A DNA stretch of 64,000 bases from Variovorax gossypii (GCF_003965815.1 NZ_RXOE01000003.1:124001-188000); one strand, 5' to 3'. Counted from the first letter of the stretch, positions 18,335-28,975 are shown. Notes: generated by a model not told the origin, from the letters alone. Numbers and translations are program-made.

Positions 18335-18934
18335 ATGAGCACACCTCACCCCATCCGCTGCCGCTGCGGCCAAGTGCGCGGCGCGCTGGCCTTCCCCGAC
18401 CAGGCCCTCAGGCTCGTGTGCTATTGCCGCGACTGCCAGACCGCCGCGCATGCGCTCGGCGCGCCGGAGCGCACGGTGGATGCGAACGGCGGAACGGCGA
18501 TCGTCGCCTCGCTGCAGAGCAACCTCGCCTTCACGCAGGGCAGCGACCAGCTGGCGTGTCTCTCGCTCACCGACAAGGGCCTCTATCGCTGGTACGCGAG
18601 CTGCTGCGGGACCCCGATCGCCAACACCGTCCGGCGGCCCCAGATGTCGTACGTGGGGATCGTGCACAGCTGCCTCGGAGAGTCGGCGCAGCAGGTGGCC
18701 CAAGCATGGCCGGGACATTTCGACGTCAATCCCACCCATGCGAAGGGGCCTGTCGCCAAACCGGGGTTCAAAGCGCTTGTCGGCACCTTGAAGATTGCAC
18801 GCTTCGTGCTGGGCGCCCGCTTCACGGGGCGTTGGCGCCAGAGTCCCTTCTTCAGGAACGGCTCGGCGCAGCCCGCCACGGACGTACGGGTGCTGGCGCA
18901 CGCCGAGCTCGAGAGGGCCCGACAGTCGGTCTGA
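18335..18934 (+). CDS. DUF6151-like zinc-site protein (GFA-like)
   Basis: 199 residues. Cys pairs CRCG near residue 11, CYCRDC near residue 29 and CCG near residue 89 form a zinc-ribbon-like site as in glutathione-dependent formaldehyde-activating (GFA) proteins and the DUF6151 family. Text in the middle, LYRWYASCCGTPIANTV, is typical of DUF6151. No known reaction. It follows the TetR gene and is convergent with tamB. A link to formaldehyde is only a fold-level resemblance. Confidence 0.7.
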   Translation: MSTPHPIRCRCGQVRGALAFPDQALRLVCYCRDCQTAAHALGAPERTVDANGGTAIVASLQSNLAFTQGSDQLACLSLTDKGLYRWYASCCGTPIANTVRRPQMSYVGIVHSCLGESAQQVAQAWPGHFDVNPTHAKGPVAKPGFKALVGTLKIARFVLGARFTGRWRQSPFFRNGSAQPATDVRVLAHAELERARQSV

Positions 18935-18997
18935 CCCGGGCGAAAGGGCGTGCCTTGCTGATCGCGCGCCGAAGTCGGGGCAATACGCTCCCGGTCC

Positions 18998-21900
18998 TCA
19001 GTCGTACTTGACCGTGTAGATCAGGTCGAGGCCGCTGGTCTGCCCGGCCTGGCCGCGCAGGGTGAGGCGCGTCGTCAGGTCGTAGAAGATGAAGAGGGTG
19101 CCGAAGGTGCCGCCGATGCTGCGTTCGTAGGTGATGTAGAAGTCCTTCGACAGGCGCTTGCCCAGCGTCACGGCGGATTCGCGCAGGTCGCCGCCGTTGC
19201 CCGGTCCCTTGAAGCCGAGTTCGTCCAGCCCGAAGCGGCTGGCCAGGCTGCCGCCGGTGGTGGCGCCGCCGATCTTGCCGAGCAGCGACAGCGCGGCCTG
19301 CTGCAGCAGCGCCGACTCGCCGCCGCTGGTGGCCGAGGCGCGACCGAGGATGACCCACGAGAGCGTTTCGGCATCGGACAGCGCCGGCTCCGAATACAGC
19401 TTCACGCGCGGCGACTGGGCGGTGCCGGTGATCTGCACGCCCGCGCGCTGCGAGAGGTTCGGGCGGATCGCGAGGATGTCGAGCGCCGGGTTGTCGAAGG
19501 GGCCGTTGAAGCGCGCGATGCCGGTCTCGACGTCGAGCTGCTGGCCGTAGGCGCGGTACTGGCCCTTCACGGTCTTCACCTCGCCGGTGATGCGCGGCGG
19601 CGCGTTCAGGCTGGTGCTGCGGATCTCCAGGTTGCCTTCGAGCCGCGTGGTGATGCCACGGCCCTGCACCGCGAAGTCGTCGCCGAGGTCGAACTCGACG
19701 GCCACGTCCGGCGGCTTGGCCGTCTGCGGCTTCGCGGCCTGCGCGTCGGCGCGGGCGGATTCGCGCTGCGCCGCCTCGGCGGTCTCGCGGTCCTTGGCTG
19801 CGGAGCGCACGACCACGTCGCTGCCCAGGCTGGGCGCGGTCTCGTCGGGCAGGATGATGACGGCTCGGTCGGTCTTGAGCTTGCCGCGCACGGTGAACTG
19901 GCCGTTGTCGAGCTTTGCCTGCAGGTCGCCCGAGAGCGTGACCTGCCGGTCGGTGCGCACCAGCACGCGCAGCGCGCGCAGCTGGCCCTGCAGCGCCATG
20001 CGGATGCCTGTCGCGCTGCCGGTGGCCGGGCCCCAGCTGAGGTCGCCGGTGGCGGAGAGCGTGCCGCCGTCGGTGCGGGCTTCGCTGGCGGTGGTGCTGC
20101 GGTTGCCGCTCTGGCCGCCGATGCGCGCGGAACTGCCGGCGCCGCCCTTGAGCGTGAATTCGGTGATCTCCACGCGCTCGCCGGTGAGCGTGGCGCGCAG
20201 CCGGCCGTCGCGCAGGTCCAGCCCTTCCACCGGCGCGCGCAGCGCGAGCTTGTCGGCGCCCAGCGTGCCGTTCCAGCGCGGCACGGCGCGGTTGCCCGAG
20301 AGCGTGGCGCTGGCGTCGAGCGTGCCGGCGATGCGCCAGCCCGGAGGCGCGAGCATCGACCACACGCCGAGGTTCGGCAGCGTGGCCTTGATGGTGCCGC
20401 CCAGCGGCGCGTCGGGCGCCCACTGCCAGCCGCCCGCGCGCTGCTGCACGCGGGTGTTGATGTCGGCGTCGATCTTGCCGGCGCGCTCGCTGTCCCATGC
20501 GAGCACAGCGCGCACGGCGTCGCCGTCGGCATCGAGGCGCAGCTCGGCCTGGCGCAGGCCGGCAGGCGTGCTGGGCGCGTCGCCGCTGGCCGAGGCGGAA
20601 TTCATCGTGCGCTCGCTGGCGGTGCCCGTGCCGGTGCTGGTGATGCGCGTGACGAGCGCGGCCTCGCCGGCCTGCACGCGGATGTCGCCGCTCTGGCGCG
20701 CGAGGCGGGCCTTGGCGTGCAGCGTGTCGCCGGCGTCGATGTCCCAGTCGCCGTTGAACATCAGGTCGCCGCTGATGCCGTATTCGCCGAGCGTGGTGTT
20801 GGCGCCGAACGCGCCCGCCCAGGCCATCGGCAGCCCCTGCATCTGGCCCTTGGACTGCAGGCGGAACACGCGGTTGGGCGCGGCGCCGCTCTGGCTGAAG
20901 CGCAGCGGCTGCCAGTCGATGCGCACCGTGCCGGGCACGGGGCCGCGCAGCGTGGCCGAGGCGGCGGAGGCCTCGACGTCGAGGCGCGGCGCGGTGCCGG
21001 CGCTGTTGTTGCCGGTGCGGATCGTCGCCGTGACCTCGCGGCCCAGCTCCAGCACCCATGGCGCGCCGGGGCGGGCGCTGTCCTGCGCCTGCAGCTTCAG
21101 GCTGGCCAGCGCTGCGCGCCACTGGCCGGCGCCGGCGATGCCGCCGCTGGCGCGGGTGTCGATGTCGATCTTCTGCGTGCCGGTGGCGGCTTCGCCCTTC
21201 AGCGCGAGCGTGGCCTGCGCGAGGCTGCCGGCAAGGTCGGCCTGCAGGTTGCGCACCTGGGCGGAGGTGGTGGCGCCGCCGGGTTGCTCAGAGGGCAGGG
21301 CGAGGTCCAGGCGGGGCACGCCGAGCGCTGCCTTGATGCTGGGTTCGGTGCTGCCGCGCGGCACGGGCGCGTTGGGGTTTTCGAGCCGGCGCTGGATGGT
21401 GCGCCATCCGCCCTGCCAGCTGGCGTCGAGCTTTGCGGAGCCCTTGGCGCTCGCGTCCGCGAACACCTTCGACAGCCCCGGCAGGCCCTGCACCCAGCGC
21501 TGCACGGTGTCCGCATCGTCGATGGCGGCCCTGATCTCGCCGCTGCCCGAATCCGGCGCGATGCGGCCTTCGACCTGCGCGCTGCCGCCGGGCAACGCGA
21601 GGGCCAGCTTGCCGCTCGCCGCCTGCTCGGCCACGCGCACCTGCAGGCGGCCATCGACGCTGGCGCGCTGCGCCTCGATGCGCAGCGTGCGCAGGTCGAG
21701 CACCTGGTCCTTCCACTGGCCCTGCGCCAGCGCGCGGTCGAGCGCGAAGCCGGGCAGGGCCTTGCTGCCCGCGCCGCCCTCGGCGCGCAGATTGGCGTCG
21801 AAGACGATGGTGCTTTCCTTCTGCTCGGCCTTGAGCTGGCCGCTGACCGGCGCGCCCGAGAGCTCGCTGTAGAGCGCGCCCGGCCGCACGCCGCGCACCG

Positions 21901-23074
21901 TGGCCTGGGCTTGCCAGGGGGAGGGCGCGGGGCTCCACTTGCCGGCCGCGTCGATGCGCCCGCCGCCCGCGCGCACGGTGGCTTCGGAAATCGCCCAGCT
22001 CGTGCCGTCGAAGCCGACCTTGGCCAGCACCTGTTCGAGCGGCAGCTTCTCCTGGTCCCAGGGGCCGGGCACGGCGTTGCGGATGTCGGCCGAGGCCTTC
22101 CATGCGGAGGGACCGGTGTCGGCGTCGGGCTGGAGTTCGACGATGCCGGTGAGCCTTGTCTCGGGCGCGCCGGGCCACAGGCTCGATGCGTCGACGTTGC
22201 GCAGGTCGGCCTTCGCGTCGATCACCGGCTGCGGCAGCCAGGGCGCGATCTGTGCCTGCAGGCTGGCTTCCATCGGTGCGTCGGCGTTCTCCTCGGCGGG
22301 CTTCAGCTCGGCGGCCACCTGCAGGCGGGCGGCGGTGCCGGCGAGCGTGCCCTTGACGGTGGCCGCGGCCAGCACGTCGATGTCGTGGTCCTCGGCCAGC
22401 GGTGCCTTCACGCGGCCGTCGAGCGCGACGTCGATCGCCATCGGCGCGGGGCCCTGCAGCTTCACGCGGGTGCTGTAGTGGCCGTCGGCGATGTCCACGC
22501 CCTTCACCTCGAGCAGATGCTCGGCCGCCTTGTAGCTGTAGTTGCCCGAGAGATTGAGCGCCTGCAGCACGGGCGGGCCGGCCCAGCGCAGCTCGTCGAC
22601 GCGGAAGGGCAGCTCGACCTCGACCGGCAGCGCGAGCTGTTCGAGCGGCTCGGTGGGCTTTTCGCTCGGCGGGCCGCGCTTCTCGATCAGCACCTGCTTC
22701 GCGTGCACCTCGCCGAGCTGCACCTTGCGCTGAAGCAGCGGCGCGAGCTGCCAGCCGATGGTGGCGTCGTTCACCTCCACGGCGATGCTCTCGCTCTGGT
22801 ACTTGAGCCAGCCGATGCGCCCGCCGGTGCGAAGCGAGCCGCTCACGTCGCGGCTTTCCAGCGTCTGGCCGGCTGGAAGGCGCTGCGCCGCCTGAGCGAG
22901 CGCGAAGGCGAGCGATGTGTCGGAGCCCAGCCACCACCATGCGCCGGCGACCAGCAGTGCCACCGCGAGCAGCAGGCCTGTGATGGTCCAGGCGAGGGCG
23001 CGCATCGCGCGCCGCGCGCGAGAGCGGCGGGGAGGCGAGGGCGGCGTGGACTTGTTGTCGTCGTCGGTCTGCAT
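18998..23074 (-). CDS. tamB: Translocation and assembly module protein TamB
   Basis: 1358 residues, within the range for TamB. An N-terminal membrane anchor (ALAWTITGLLLAVALLVAGAWWWL, about residues 27-50) is followed by a very long beta-rich AsmA/DUF490-type repeat region. The conserved C-terminus ends GTLFIFYDLTTRLTLRGQAGQTSGLDLIYTVKYD. With TamA it bridges the periplasm; the family is implicated in outer-membrane protein insertion and in phospholipid transport to the outer membrane. It starts 15 bases after tamA, so the two are one operon. Confidence 0.92.
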   Translation of the reverse strand: MQTDDDNKSTPPSPPRRSRARRAMRALAWTITGLLLAVALLVAGAWWWLGSDTSLAFALAQAAQRLPAGQTLESRDVSGSLRTGGRIGWLKYQSESIAVEVNDATIGWQLAPLLQRKVQLGEVHAKQVLIEKRGPPSEKPTEPLEQLALPVEVELPFRVDELRWAGPPVLQALNLSGNYSYKAAEHLLEVKGVDIADGHYSTRVKLQGPAPMAIDVALDGRVKAPLAEDHDIDVLAAATVKGTLAGTAARLQVAAELKPAEENADAPMEASLQAQIAPWLPQPVIDAKADLRNVDASSLWPGAPETRLTGIVELQPDADTGPSAWKASADIRNAVPGPWDQEKLPLEQVLAKVGFDGTSWAISEATVRAGGGRIDAAGKWSPAPSPWQAQATVRGVRPGALYSELSGAPVSGQLKAEQKESTIVFDANLRAEGGAGSKALPGFALDRALAQGQWKDQVLDLRTLRIEAQRASVDGRLQVRVAEQAASGKLALALPGGSAQVEGRIAPDSGSGEIRAAIDDADTVQRWVQGLPGLSKVFADASAKGSAKLDASWQGGWRTIQRRLENPNAPVPRGSTEPSIKAALGVPRLDLALPSEQPGGATTSAQVRNLQADLAGSLAQATLALKGEAATGTQKIDIDTRASGGIAGAGQWRAALASLKLQAQDSARPGAPWVLELGREVTATIRTGNNSAGTAPRLDVEASAASATLRGPVPGTVRIDWQPLRFSQSGAAPNRVFRLQSKGQMQGLPMAWAGAFGANTTLGEYGISGDLMFNGDWDIDAGDTLHAKARLARQSGDIRVQAGEAALVTRITSTGTGTASERTMNSASASGDAPSTPAGLRQAELRLDADGDAVRAVLAWDSERAGKIDADINTRVQQRAGGWQWAPDAPLGGTIKATLPNLGVWSMLAPPGWRIAGTLDASATLSGNRAVPRWNGTLGADKLALRAPVEGLDLRDGRLRATLTGERVEITEFTLKGGAGSSARIGGQSGNRSTTASEARTDGGTLSATGDLSWGPATGSATGIRMALQGQLRALRVLVRTDRQVTLSGDLQAKLDNGQFTVRGKLKTDRAVIILPDETAPSLGSDVVVRSAAKDRETAEAAQRESARADAQAAKPQTAKPPDVAVEFDLGDDFAVQGRGITTRLEGNLEIRSTSLNAPPRITGEVKTVKGQYRAYGQQLDVETGIARFNGPFDNPALDILAIRPNLSQRAGVQITGTAQSPRVKLYSEPALSDAETLSWVILGRASATSGGESALLQQAALSLLGKIGGATTGGSLASRFGLDELGFKGPGNGGDLRESAVTLGKRLSKDFYITYERSIGGTFGTLFIFYDLTTRLTLRGQAGQTSGLDLIYTVKYD

Positions 23075-23089
23075 CTGGCGTTGCCTGCG

Positions 23090-25036
23090 TCAGAAGGTGA
23101 AGCCGAGGCGGAAGTGCAGGCGGAACTTCTTCGAGTCCACGCCGTAGGCCAGGTCGGCCTGCACCGGCCCGACCGGGCTGCGCCAGCGCGCGCCCACGCC
23201 CACGCCGACCTTGGGCTTGAGTTCGCCGGGCTTGTCGGCCACGGCGCCGGCGTCGACGAACACCACGCTCTCCCATTCGGTGAGCTTGTTGTTGTAGACG
23301 AAGGGGCGCTGCCACTCCACGCTGGCCACGCCGAGGTAGCGGCCGGCCACGGTCGTGCCGTCGGCGCGCACGGTGCCGATCTGCTTGTAGCTGTAGCCGC
23401 GCACGGTGGTGTCGCCGCCGGTCAGGAACATCAGCGTGGAGGGGATCTGCGCGCTGTCCTTGGCCGACACGGCGCCGGCCTCCACGCGCAGCTGCAGGCG
23501 GCTGCGGCGCGCGCGCAGTTCCTTGTCCTCGGCCGAGCCCAGCGGCAGCACGCCGAGCCAGCGCGCGTAGGTGCGTGTGAACGGCACCTGCTCGCCGGTG
23601 AGCGTGTAGCCCGCGGCCACCTCGAGCGCGAGGCCGAAGCCGCGCGAGGGCGTGGCGTTGTCGTCGAAGTAGCGCCCGGTCCAGCCCCAGTTGGCCGTCA
23701 CGGCCGAGGCCGAGGGCGGTGCGTTGGTGCCGCGGTTCTGCGCGTAGTCGTACTGCAGGAAGTAGCTGCGGTCGATGTGGTCGCCCGACTTGCTGCGCCC
23801 GCCGCGCAGCCGGCCGCTGTCGACCACGTAGCTGCCCGACTGCTCGCTCTTGAGCTCGGCGCCGGAGAACCAGCGCCAGCCGCGGTCGTCGGGAATGGCC
23901 TTCAACTCGGTCGACAGCGACTTGATGTCGTTGTCCACCGACAGCCGCGAGACGGCGCGCCAGCCCAGCAGCGGGACCTGGTTATGGATGTGGTCGATCG
24001 AAAGCCGCGGGCCGTTGTCGGTGGTGAAGCCCACGCCCAGCACCACTTTCTGCAGCGGCGCCTCGCGCAGCTGCGCGATGACGGGCGCGGCCAGCGGGTC
24101 GGCGCTCTCGGTGTCGAGCGTGAGGAAAACGGAGTCGTAGTAGCCGCTGCTGGCCAGGCGCTGCTGCGCGTCGAGCAGCTTCTGCTGGTCGTAGTCCTGG
24201 CCGCTGGGCAGGCGCGCGATGCGGCGCGCGCCGTCGGGGTCGTAGCGCTGGATGCCGCGCAGCACCAGCGGCCCGAACTTGTAGGCCGGGCCCGACTGGT
24301 AGGTGACGCTCAGGCGGGCTTCGCTGCGGTCGGCATCCACCTCGGCGCGGCTGATCCGGATGCTGCCTGTGGGGAAGCGCCTGGCGGTGAGGCTGCGCAG
24401 CGCCGTGGTCTTGGCCTCGTCCCAGGCCTGCTGGCTGAAGGGCTGGCCGGCGCGCAGGGCCCATGCGGTTCGGATGGTGTCGCGCTGCGACTCGGCGGCG
24501 GCATCGTCGGCGATGGGGCCGGCATAGCTGATCTGCACGTTGCTCACCTTGGTGAGCTCGCCGGGCGAGACGTTGATGACGATCTCGCGCGGGGCCTTCT
24601 CGCCCTGCGGCGTCTCGTTGAGCTCCAGTGTCAGCGTGGGGGTGAAGTAGCCGAGCGTGGCGAGCAGCTCGCGGGCGTTGGTCTCGGCCGCCACCATGAG
24701 GCGGGAGATCTCGGTCGCGCCGAGGTCGTCGAGCTCGCGGTAGCGCTGGATCTCGAGGTGCAGCTTGAGGTAGTCGCGCACGGTCTCGGGACCGCGCACG
24801 TCGACGGTGAAGGCGTCGCGCTTGTTGCCGGCCTTCTTGCCGTCGCCTTCTTCATCCTTGTCGGACGCAGTGGTGCCGGCACCGGCCGTGCCGCTGCGAA
24901 CGAGGCCGGTCACGGGTTTGTTTTCTTCGGCGGATTCCTTTTTCGGCAGCAGACTGCAGCCTTGCAAGAGCAGGACGCCGAACAAAAGGAAAGCCGGCCA
25001 CCATGCCGGCGAAGAAACAGGAACCGCCCTGACCAT
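23090..25036 (-). CDS. tamA: TamA, Omp85-family outer-membrane protein
   Basis: 648 residues: POTRA domains in the N-terminal half (from about residue 75) and a 16-strand Omp85 barrel ending in the C-terminal Phe signature (DSKKFRLHFRLGFTF). The barrel lid motif appears as a late strand FLTGGDTTVRGYSY. The N-terminus carries a lipobox, LLLQGCSLL, with the modified Cys at residue 27; E. coli TamA has a plain signal peptide instead. It forms the TAM complex with the following gene product. The VWA gene lies 63 bases upstream and is read in the same direction. Confidence 0.9.
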   Translation of the reverse strand: MVRAVPVSSPAWWPAFLLFGVLLLQGCSLLPKKESAEENKPVTGLVRSGTAGAGTTASDKDEEGDGKKAGNKRDAFTVDVRGPETVRDYLKLHLEIQRYRELDDLGATEISRLMVAAETNARELLATLGYFTPTLTLELNETPQGEKAPREIVINVSPGELTKVSNVQISYAGPIADDAAAESQRDTIRTAWALRAGQPFSQQAWDEAKTTALRSLTARRFPTGSIRISRAEVDADRSEARLSVTYQSGPAYKFGPLVLRGIQRYDPDGARRIARLPSGQDYDQQKLLDAQQRLASSGYYDSVFLTLDTESADPLAAPVIAQLREAPLQKVVLGVGFTTDNGPRLSIDHIHNQVPLLGWRAVSRLSVDNDIKSLSTELKAIPDDRGWRWFSGAELKSEQSGSYVVDSGRLRGGRSKSGDHIDRSYFLQYDYAQNRGTNAPPSASAVTANWGWTGRYFDDNATPSRGFGLALEVAAGYTLTGEQVPFTRTYARWLGVLPLGSAEDKELRARRSRLQLRVEAGAVSAKDSAQIPSTLMFLTGGDTTVRGYSYKQIGTVRADGTTVAGRYLGVASVEWQRPFVYNNKLTEWESVVFVDAGAVADKPGELKPKVGVGVGARWRSPVGPVQADLAYGVDSKKFRLHFRLGFTF

Positions 25037-25099
25037 GGGCGGATTCTGACAGCAAGCCCGGCCGGTTCCTGAAGGCCCGGCCGGATCGCCGGCATCGTC

Positions 25100-26287
25100 C
25101 TACTTGGACAGCATGCGCATCGCTTCCTCGAGGCCCCGCAGCGTGAGGGGGTACATGCGGTTCGACATCAGCTGCTGCATCACCGCGATGCTCTGGCGGT
25201 ACTGCCACACGCCCTGCGGCTCGGGGTTGATCCACGCGAACTTCGGGAAGGTGTGCGTAAGGCGCTGGATCCACTCGGCGCCGGCTTCCTCGTTGTTGTA
25301 TTCGACGCTGCCGCCGGGCTGCAGGATCTCGTAGGGGCTCATGGTCGCGTCGCCGACGAAGATGAGCTTGTAGTCCTTGTTGTACTTGCGCAGGATGTCC
25401 CAGGTGGCGAACTTCTCGGAGAAGCGGCGCTTGTTGTTCTTCCACATGAAGTCGTACACGCAGTTGTGGAAGTAGAAGAACTCCAGGTGCTTGAACTCGG
25501 TCTTCACGGCCGAGAACAGCTCCTCCACGCGCTGGATGTGCTCGTCCATCGTGCCGCCCACGTCCATCAGCAGCAGCACCTTGACGTTGTTGTGGCGCTC
25601 GGGCCGCATCTTGATGTCGAGGAAGCCGGCGTTGGCGGCGGTCGAGTGGATGGTGTCGTCGAGGTCCAGCTCTTCGTCGTGGCCTTCGCGCGCGAACTTG
25701 CGCAGCCGGCGCAGCGCGACCTTGATGTTGCGCGTGCCCAGCTCCTGCGTGTCGTCGTAGTCCTTGTAGGCGCGCTGGTCCCACACCTTCACGGCGCTCT
25801 TGTTCTTGCCCGCGCCGCCGATGCGCACGCCCTGCGGGTTGTAGCCGCCGTTGCCGAAGGGCGAGGTGCCGCCGGTGCCGATCCACTTGCTGCCGCCCTC
25901 GTGGCGTTCCTTCTGCTCCTCGAAGCGCTTCTTGAGCGTTTCCATGAGCTCGTCCCAGCCCATCTTCTCGATCTTGGCTTTCTCTTCGGCCGTGAACTCG
26001 CGCTCCAGCGTCTTGCGCAGCCAGTCGAGCGGCACTTCCTTGGTGAAGTCGGTCAGCATCTCCACGCCCTTGAAGTAGGCGGCGAAGGCGCGGTCGAACT
26101 TGTCGTAGTGCTTCTCGTCCTTCACCAGTGCGGTGCGCGAGAGGTAGTAGAAGTCGTCCAGGCTGTGGGCCCCGTCGGAGTTGGGGCCCACCACGTCGGC
26201 CTGCAGGGCCTCCAGCAGCGTGAGGTATTCCTTGACCGACACCGGCAGCTTGGCCGAGCGCAGGGTGTAGAAGAAGTCGATGAGCAT
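25100..26287 (-). CDS. VWA domain protein, CoxE-like
   Basis: 395 residues; start at the ATG at 26287, with AAGGAG nine bases before it. The N-terminal half is the CoxE/YehP-type helical region (MLIDFFYTLRSAKLPVSVKEYLTLLEAL); the C-terminal half is a von Willebrand A domain. The metal site reads VLLLMDVGGTMDEH, where the usual DxSxS is DVGGT, so the MIDAS motif is altered. It is linked with a MoxR ATPase 910 bases upstream; MoxR/VWA pairs act as chaperones in metal-cofactor insertion or complex assembly. The client is unknown. Confidence 0.85.
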   Translation of the reverse strand: MLIDFFYTLRSAKLPVSVKEYLTLLEALQADVVGPNSDGAHSLDDFYYLSRTALVKDEKHYDKFDRAFAAYFKGVEMLTDFTKEVPLDWLRKTLEREFTAEEKAKIEKMGWDELMETLKKRFEEQKERHEGGSKWIGTGGTSPFGNGGYNPQGVRIGGAGKNKSAVKVWDQRAYKDYDDTQELGTRNIKVALRRLRKFAREGHDEELDLDDTIHSTAANAGFLDIKMRPERHNNVKVLLLMDVGGTMDEHIQRVEELFSAVKTEFKHLEFFYFHNCVYDFMWKNNKRRFSEKFATWDILRKYNKDYKLIFVGDATMSPYEILQPGGSVEYNNEEAGAEWIQRLTHTFPKFAWINPEPQGVWQYRQSIAVMQQLMSNRMYPLTLRGLEEAMRMLSK

Positions 26288-26331
26288 GGTGGCGCTCCTT
26301 CGTTGTGTGTTGTCGTCGCTCGCCGGCGCTT

Positions 26332-26919
26332 TTAGCCGCGCGGCTTGTCGAGCAGGTACAGCAGCTGCGCCTTCACCTCGGGCCATTCGCCCGCGCGCAG
26401 GCTGTACATGACGGTGTCGCGGATGGTGCCGTCGCGGCGCATCACGTTGCCGCGGATCACGCCGTCCTTCTTCGCGCCCAGCCGCTCGATGGCGCGCTGC
26501 GAGGCGAAGTTGAAGTTGTCGGTGCGCCAGCCCACGACGTTGCAGCCCAATGTGTCGAAGGCATGCGCGAGCAGCAGCAGCTTGCAGGTGGTGTTGACAT
26601 GCGTGCGCTGGCAGCGCGCGGCGTACCACGTGTAGCCGATCTCCACGCGCTTCACGGCGGGCAGGATGTCGTGGAAGCTGGTACTGCCGAGCACGGTGCC
26701 GGTGGCCTCGTCGGTCACGGCGAAGGCGAAGCGGTCCGCGGTCTTGAGTGCGGTCTCGATGTAGGCGCGCGTGTTCTCCGGCTCGGGCACGGAGGTGACG
26801 CGCAGCTTCCACAGTTCGCCGTCGGCGGCCGCGGCGCGCAGGCCTTCTTCATGGGCCGGCGCGAGCGGCACCAGTGCGATGCCGCGGGCCTTCAGCGTGA
26901 CGGGTTCGACGAATGCCAT
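26332..26919 (-). CDS. GNAT-family N-acetyltransferase (RimJ/RimL-like)
   Basis: 195 residues with the GNAT fold: the N-terminal strand LKARGIALVPLAPAHEEGL, acetyl-CoA region around IGYTWYAARCQRTHVNTTCKLLLLAHAFDTLGCN, and RAIERLGAKKDGVIRGN near the end. RimJ/RimL-type members acetylate N-terminal amines of proteins or small amino compounds. It lies between the VWA and small membrane protein genes and may share their transcript. Substrate unknown. Confidence 0.83.
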   Translation of the reverse strand: MAFVEPVTLKARGIALVPLAPAHEEGLRAAAADGELWKLRVTSVPEPENTRAYIETALKTADRFAFAVTDEATGTVLGSTSFHDILPAVKRVEIGYTWYAARCQRTHVNTTCKLLLLAHAFDTLGCNVVGWRTDNFNFASQRAIERLGAKKDGVIRGNVMRRDGTIRDTVMYSLRAGEWPEVKAQLLYLLDKPRG

Positions 26920-26948
26920 TCTTTCCTCCAGGCTCTTCGCGGGCTTCC

Positions 26949-27194
26949 TCAGCCGCGCGGATCGCCGTACTTGCCCACGTACCAGAAGCGTGCGGCCTGC
27001 GCGCCGGCGCCGCCGCCCAGGCCGATGAGCGCGATGCCGATGAGCTCGCGCTTGTTGTATTCGCCGCTGCCGAAGGCGTCGAGGCCCAGCAGCAGCCCGA
27101 GCCCGCGGCCCAGCAGCGCGCCCACCATGAACATCACGGCCTGGGCAATGCCCAGCTTCATGAGTTGCCTGGTGGAGTGTTTCTGGTTGCTCAT
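26949..27194 (-). CDS. Small membrane protein, 81 aa
   Basis: Two hydrophobic segments (LGIAQAVMFMVGALLGRGLGLLLGL and ELIGIALIGLGGGAGAQAARFW) separated by a short polar loop with Gly/Lys. The gene is sandwiched 3 bases after moxR and before the GNAT gene, so it is co-transcribed. I do not recognise a named family. It could be an accessory of the MoxR/VWA system. Confidence 0.7.
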   Translation of the reverse strand: MSNQKHSTRQLMKLGIAQAVMFMVGALLGRGLGLLLGLDAFGSGEYNKRELIGIALIGLGGGAGAQAARFWYVGKYGDPRG

Positions 27195-27197
27195 GGA

Positions 27198-28052
<855 letters not shown>

Positions 28053-28166
28053 GAGTGCGATGGATGGAACGGATGGAACGAGGACGGGGGTGGAGAAAAG
28101 AACACACCCGATGTGCGTCGTGCAGCCTCAGGGTTGGCCTGCACAGGGTTCCAGGGGACCCCTGCA

Positions 28167-28172
28167 TATAAT
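28167..28172 (+). promoter_or_regulatory. -10 element TATAAT before the cytochrome c gene
   Basis: A consensus TATAAT 50 bp before the ATG at 28222. A good -35 at 16-18 bp is not visible. A CAGGGG-A-CCCCTG palindrome at 28153-28165 sits directly upstream and could bind a regulator. Confidence 0.5.
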
Positions 28173-28221
28173 CGAATGTTGATCCGAAAAACTGTACTCT
28201 CCACGAGATTGTGCGCGCAAA

Positions 28222-28914
28222 ATGAACAAGTTGTTGACCACGATGTTTGCCCTTGCTGTCGCTTCCGTGACGGTCTCGGCTGAAGCCCAACAAGTCACTG
28301 GCAAGGCCCAGGACGGAGCAAAGAAGGTACAGATGTGCGTGGGCTGCCACGGCATCATCGGCTACCAGGCCAGCTTCCCGGAGATTCACAAGGTGCCGAT
28401 GATCGCTGGCCAGAGCGCCACCTACATCACGGCGGCGCTCACCGCGTACAAGGGCGGTGACCGCAAGCATCCCACCATGCGCGCCATCGCGGACACGCTC
28501 ACCGACCAGGACATCGCCGACATCTCCGCCTACTACAGCCAGCTCGGCCTGAAGGACGGTAGCGCGCCGCCGGCCACGCTGGCCAAGGCCACGCCCGCCA
28601 ACGTAGAAGCGCTCATCACCCGCAACGCCGACAACAGCTGCACCAAGTGCCACGGCGCCAACTTCAACACGCCGAACGACGGCACCGTGCCCAAGCTGGC
28701 CGGCCAGCATGCGGACTACCTGTTCGTCGCGCTCAAGTCGTACCGCGTGAAGAACAACTCGCACCTGGGCCGCTCGAACGCGGTGATGGGCCAGCAGGTC
28801 GAGGAGAAGAAGTTCACCAACGCCGAGCTCAAGACGCTGGCCAGCTACATCAGCTCGCTGCCGGGTGAACTGAAGACGGTGCCCGAGTCGCGCATCCACC
28901 ACGGCGCCGAATAA
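28222..28914 (+). CDS. Dihaem cytochrome c (c4-type)
   Basis: 230 residues with a cleavable signal peptide (MNKLLTTMFALAVASVTVSAEA) and two haem c attachment motifs, CVGCH (residues 39-43) and CTKCH (140-144), one per domain. Distal Met ligands are probably in VPMIAGQ/RSNAVMGQQ-type segments. It is a periplasmic electron carrier of the cytochrome c4/c553 group, passing electrons to a terminal oxidase. Followed by a strong bidirectional terminator. Confidence 0.88.
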   Translation: MNKLLTTMFALAVASVTVSAEAQQVTGKAQDGAKKVQMCVGCHGIIGYQASFPEIHKVPMIAGQSATYITAALTAYKGGDRKHPTMRAIADTLTDQDIADISAYYSQLGLKDGSAPPATLAKATPANVEALITRNADNSCTKCHGANFNTPNDGTVPKLAGQHADYLFVALKSYRVKNNSHLGRSNAVMGQQVEEKKFTNAELKTLASYISSLPGELKTVPESRIHHGAE

Positions 28915-28947
28915 GCGTTCAGTGCAGGCGCTTCGTTGCGCACAAAC

Positions 28948-28975
28948 AAAAAAGCCCGCTGCTGCGGGCTTTTTT
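28948..28975. terminator. Bidirectional rho-independent terminator
   Basis: AAAAAAGCCCGC, loop TGCT, GCGGGCTTTTTT: T-run on both strands. It separates the cytochrome gene from the convergent pcaG gene. Confidence 0.92.

Noticed and set aside
20717-25072. A 1451-codon open frame on the plus strand across tamB/tamA.
   Set aside because: It covers two well-supported genes on the other strand and has shadow-type composition.
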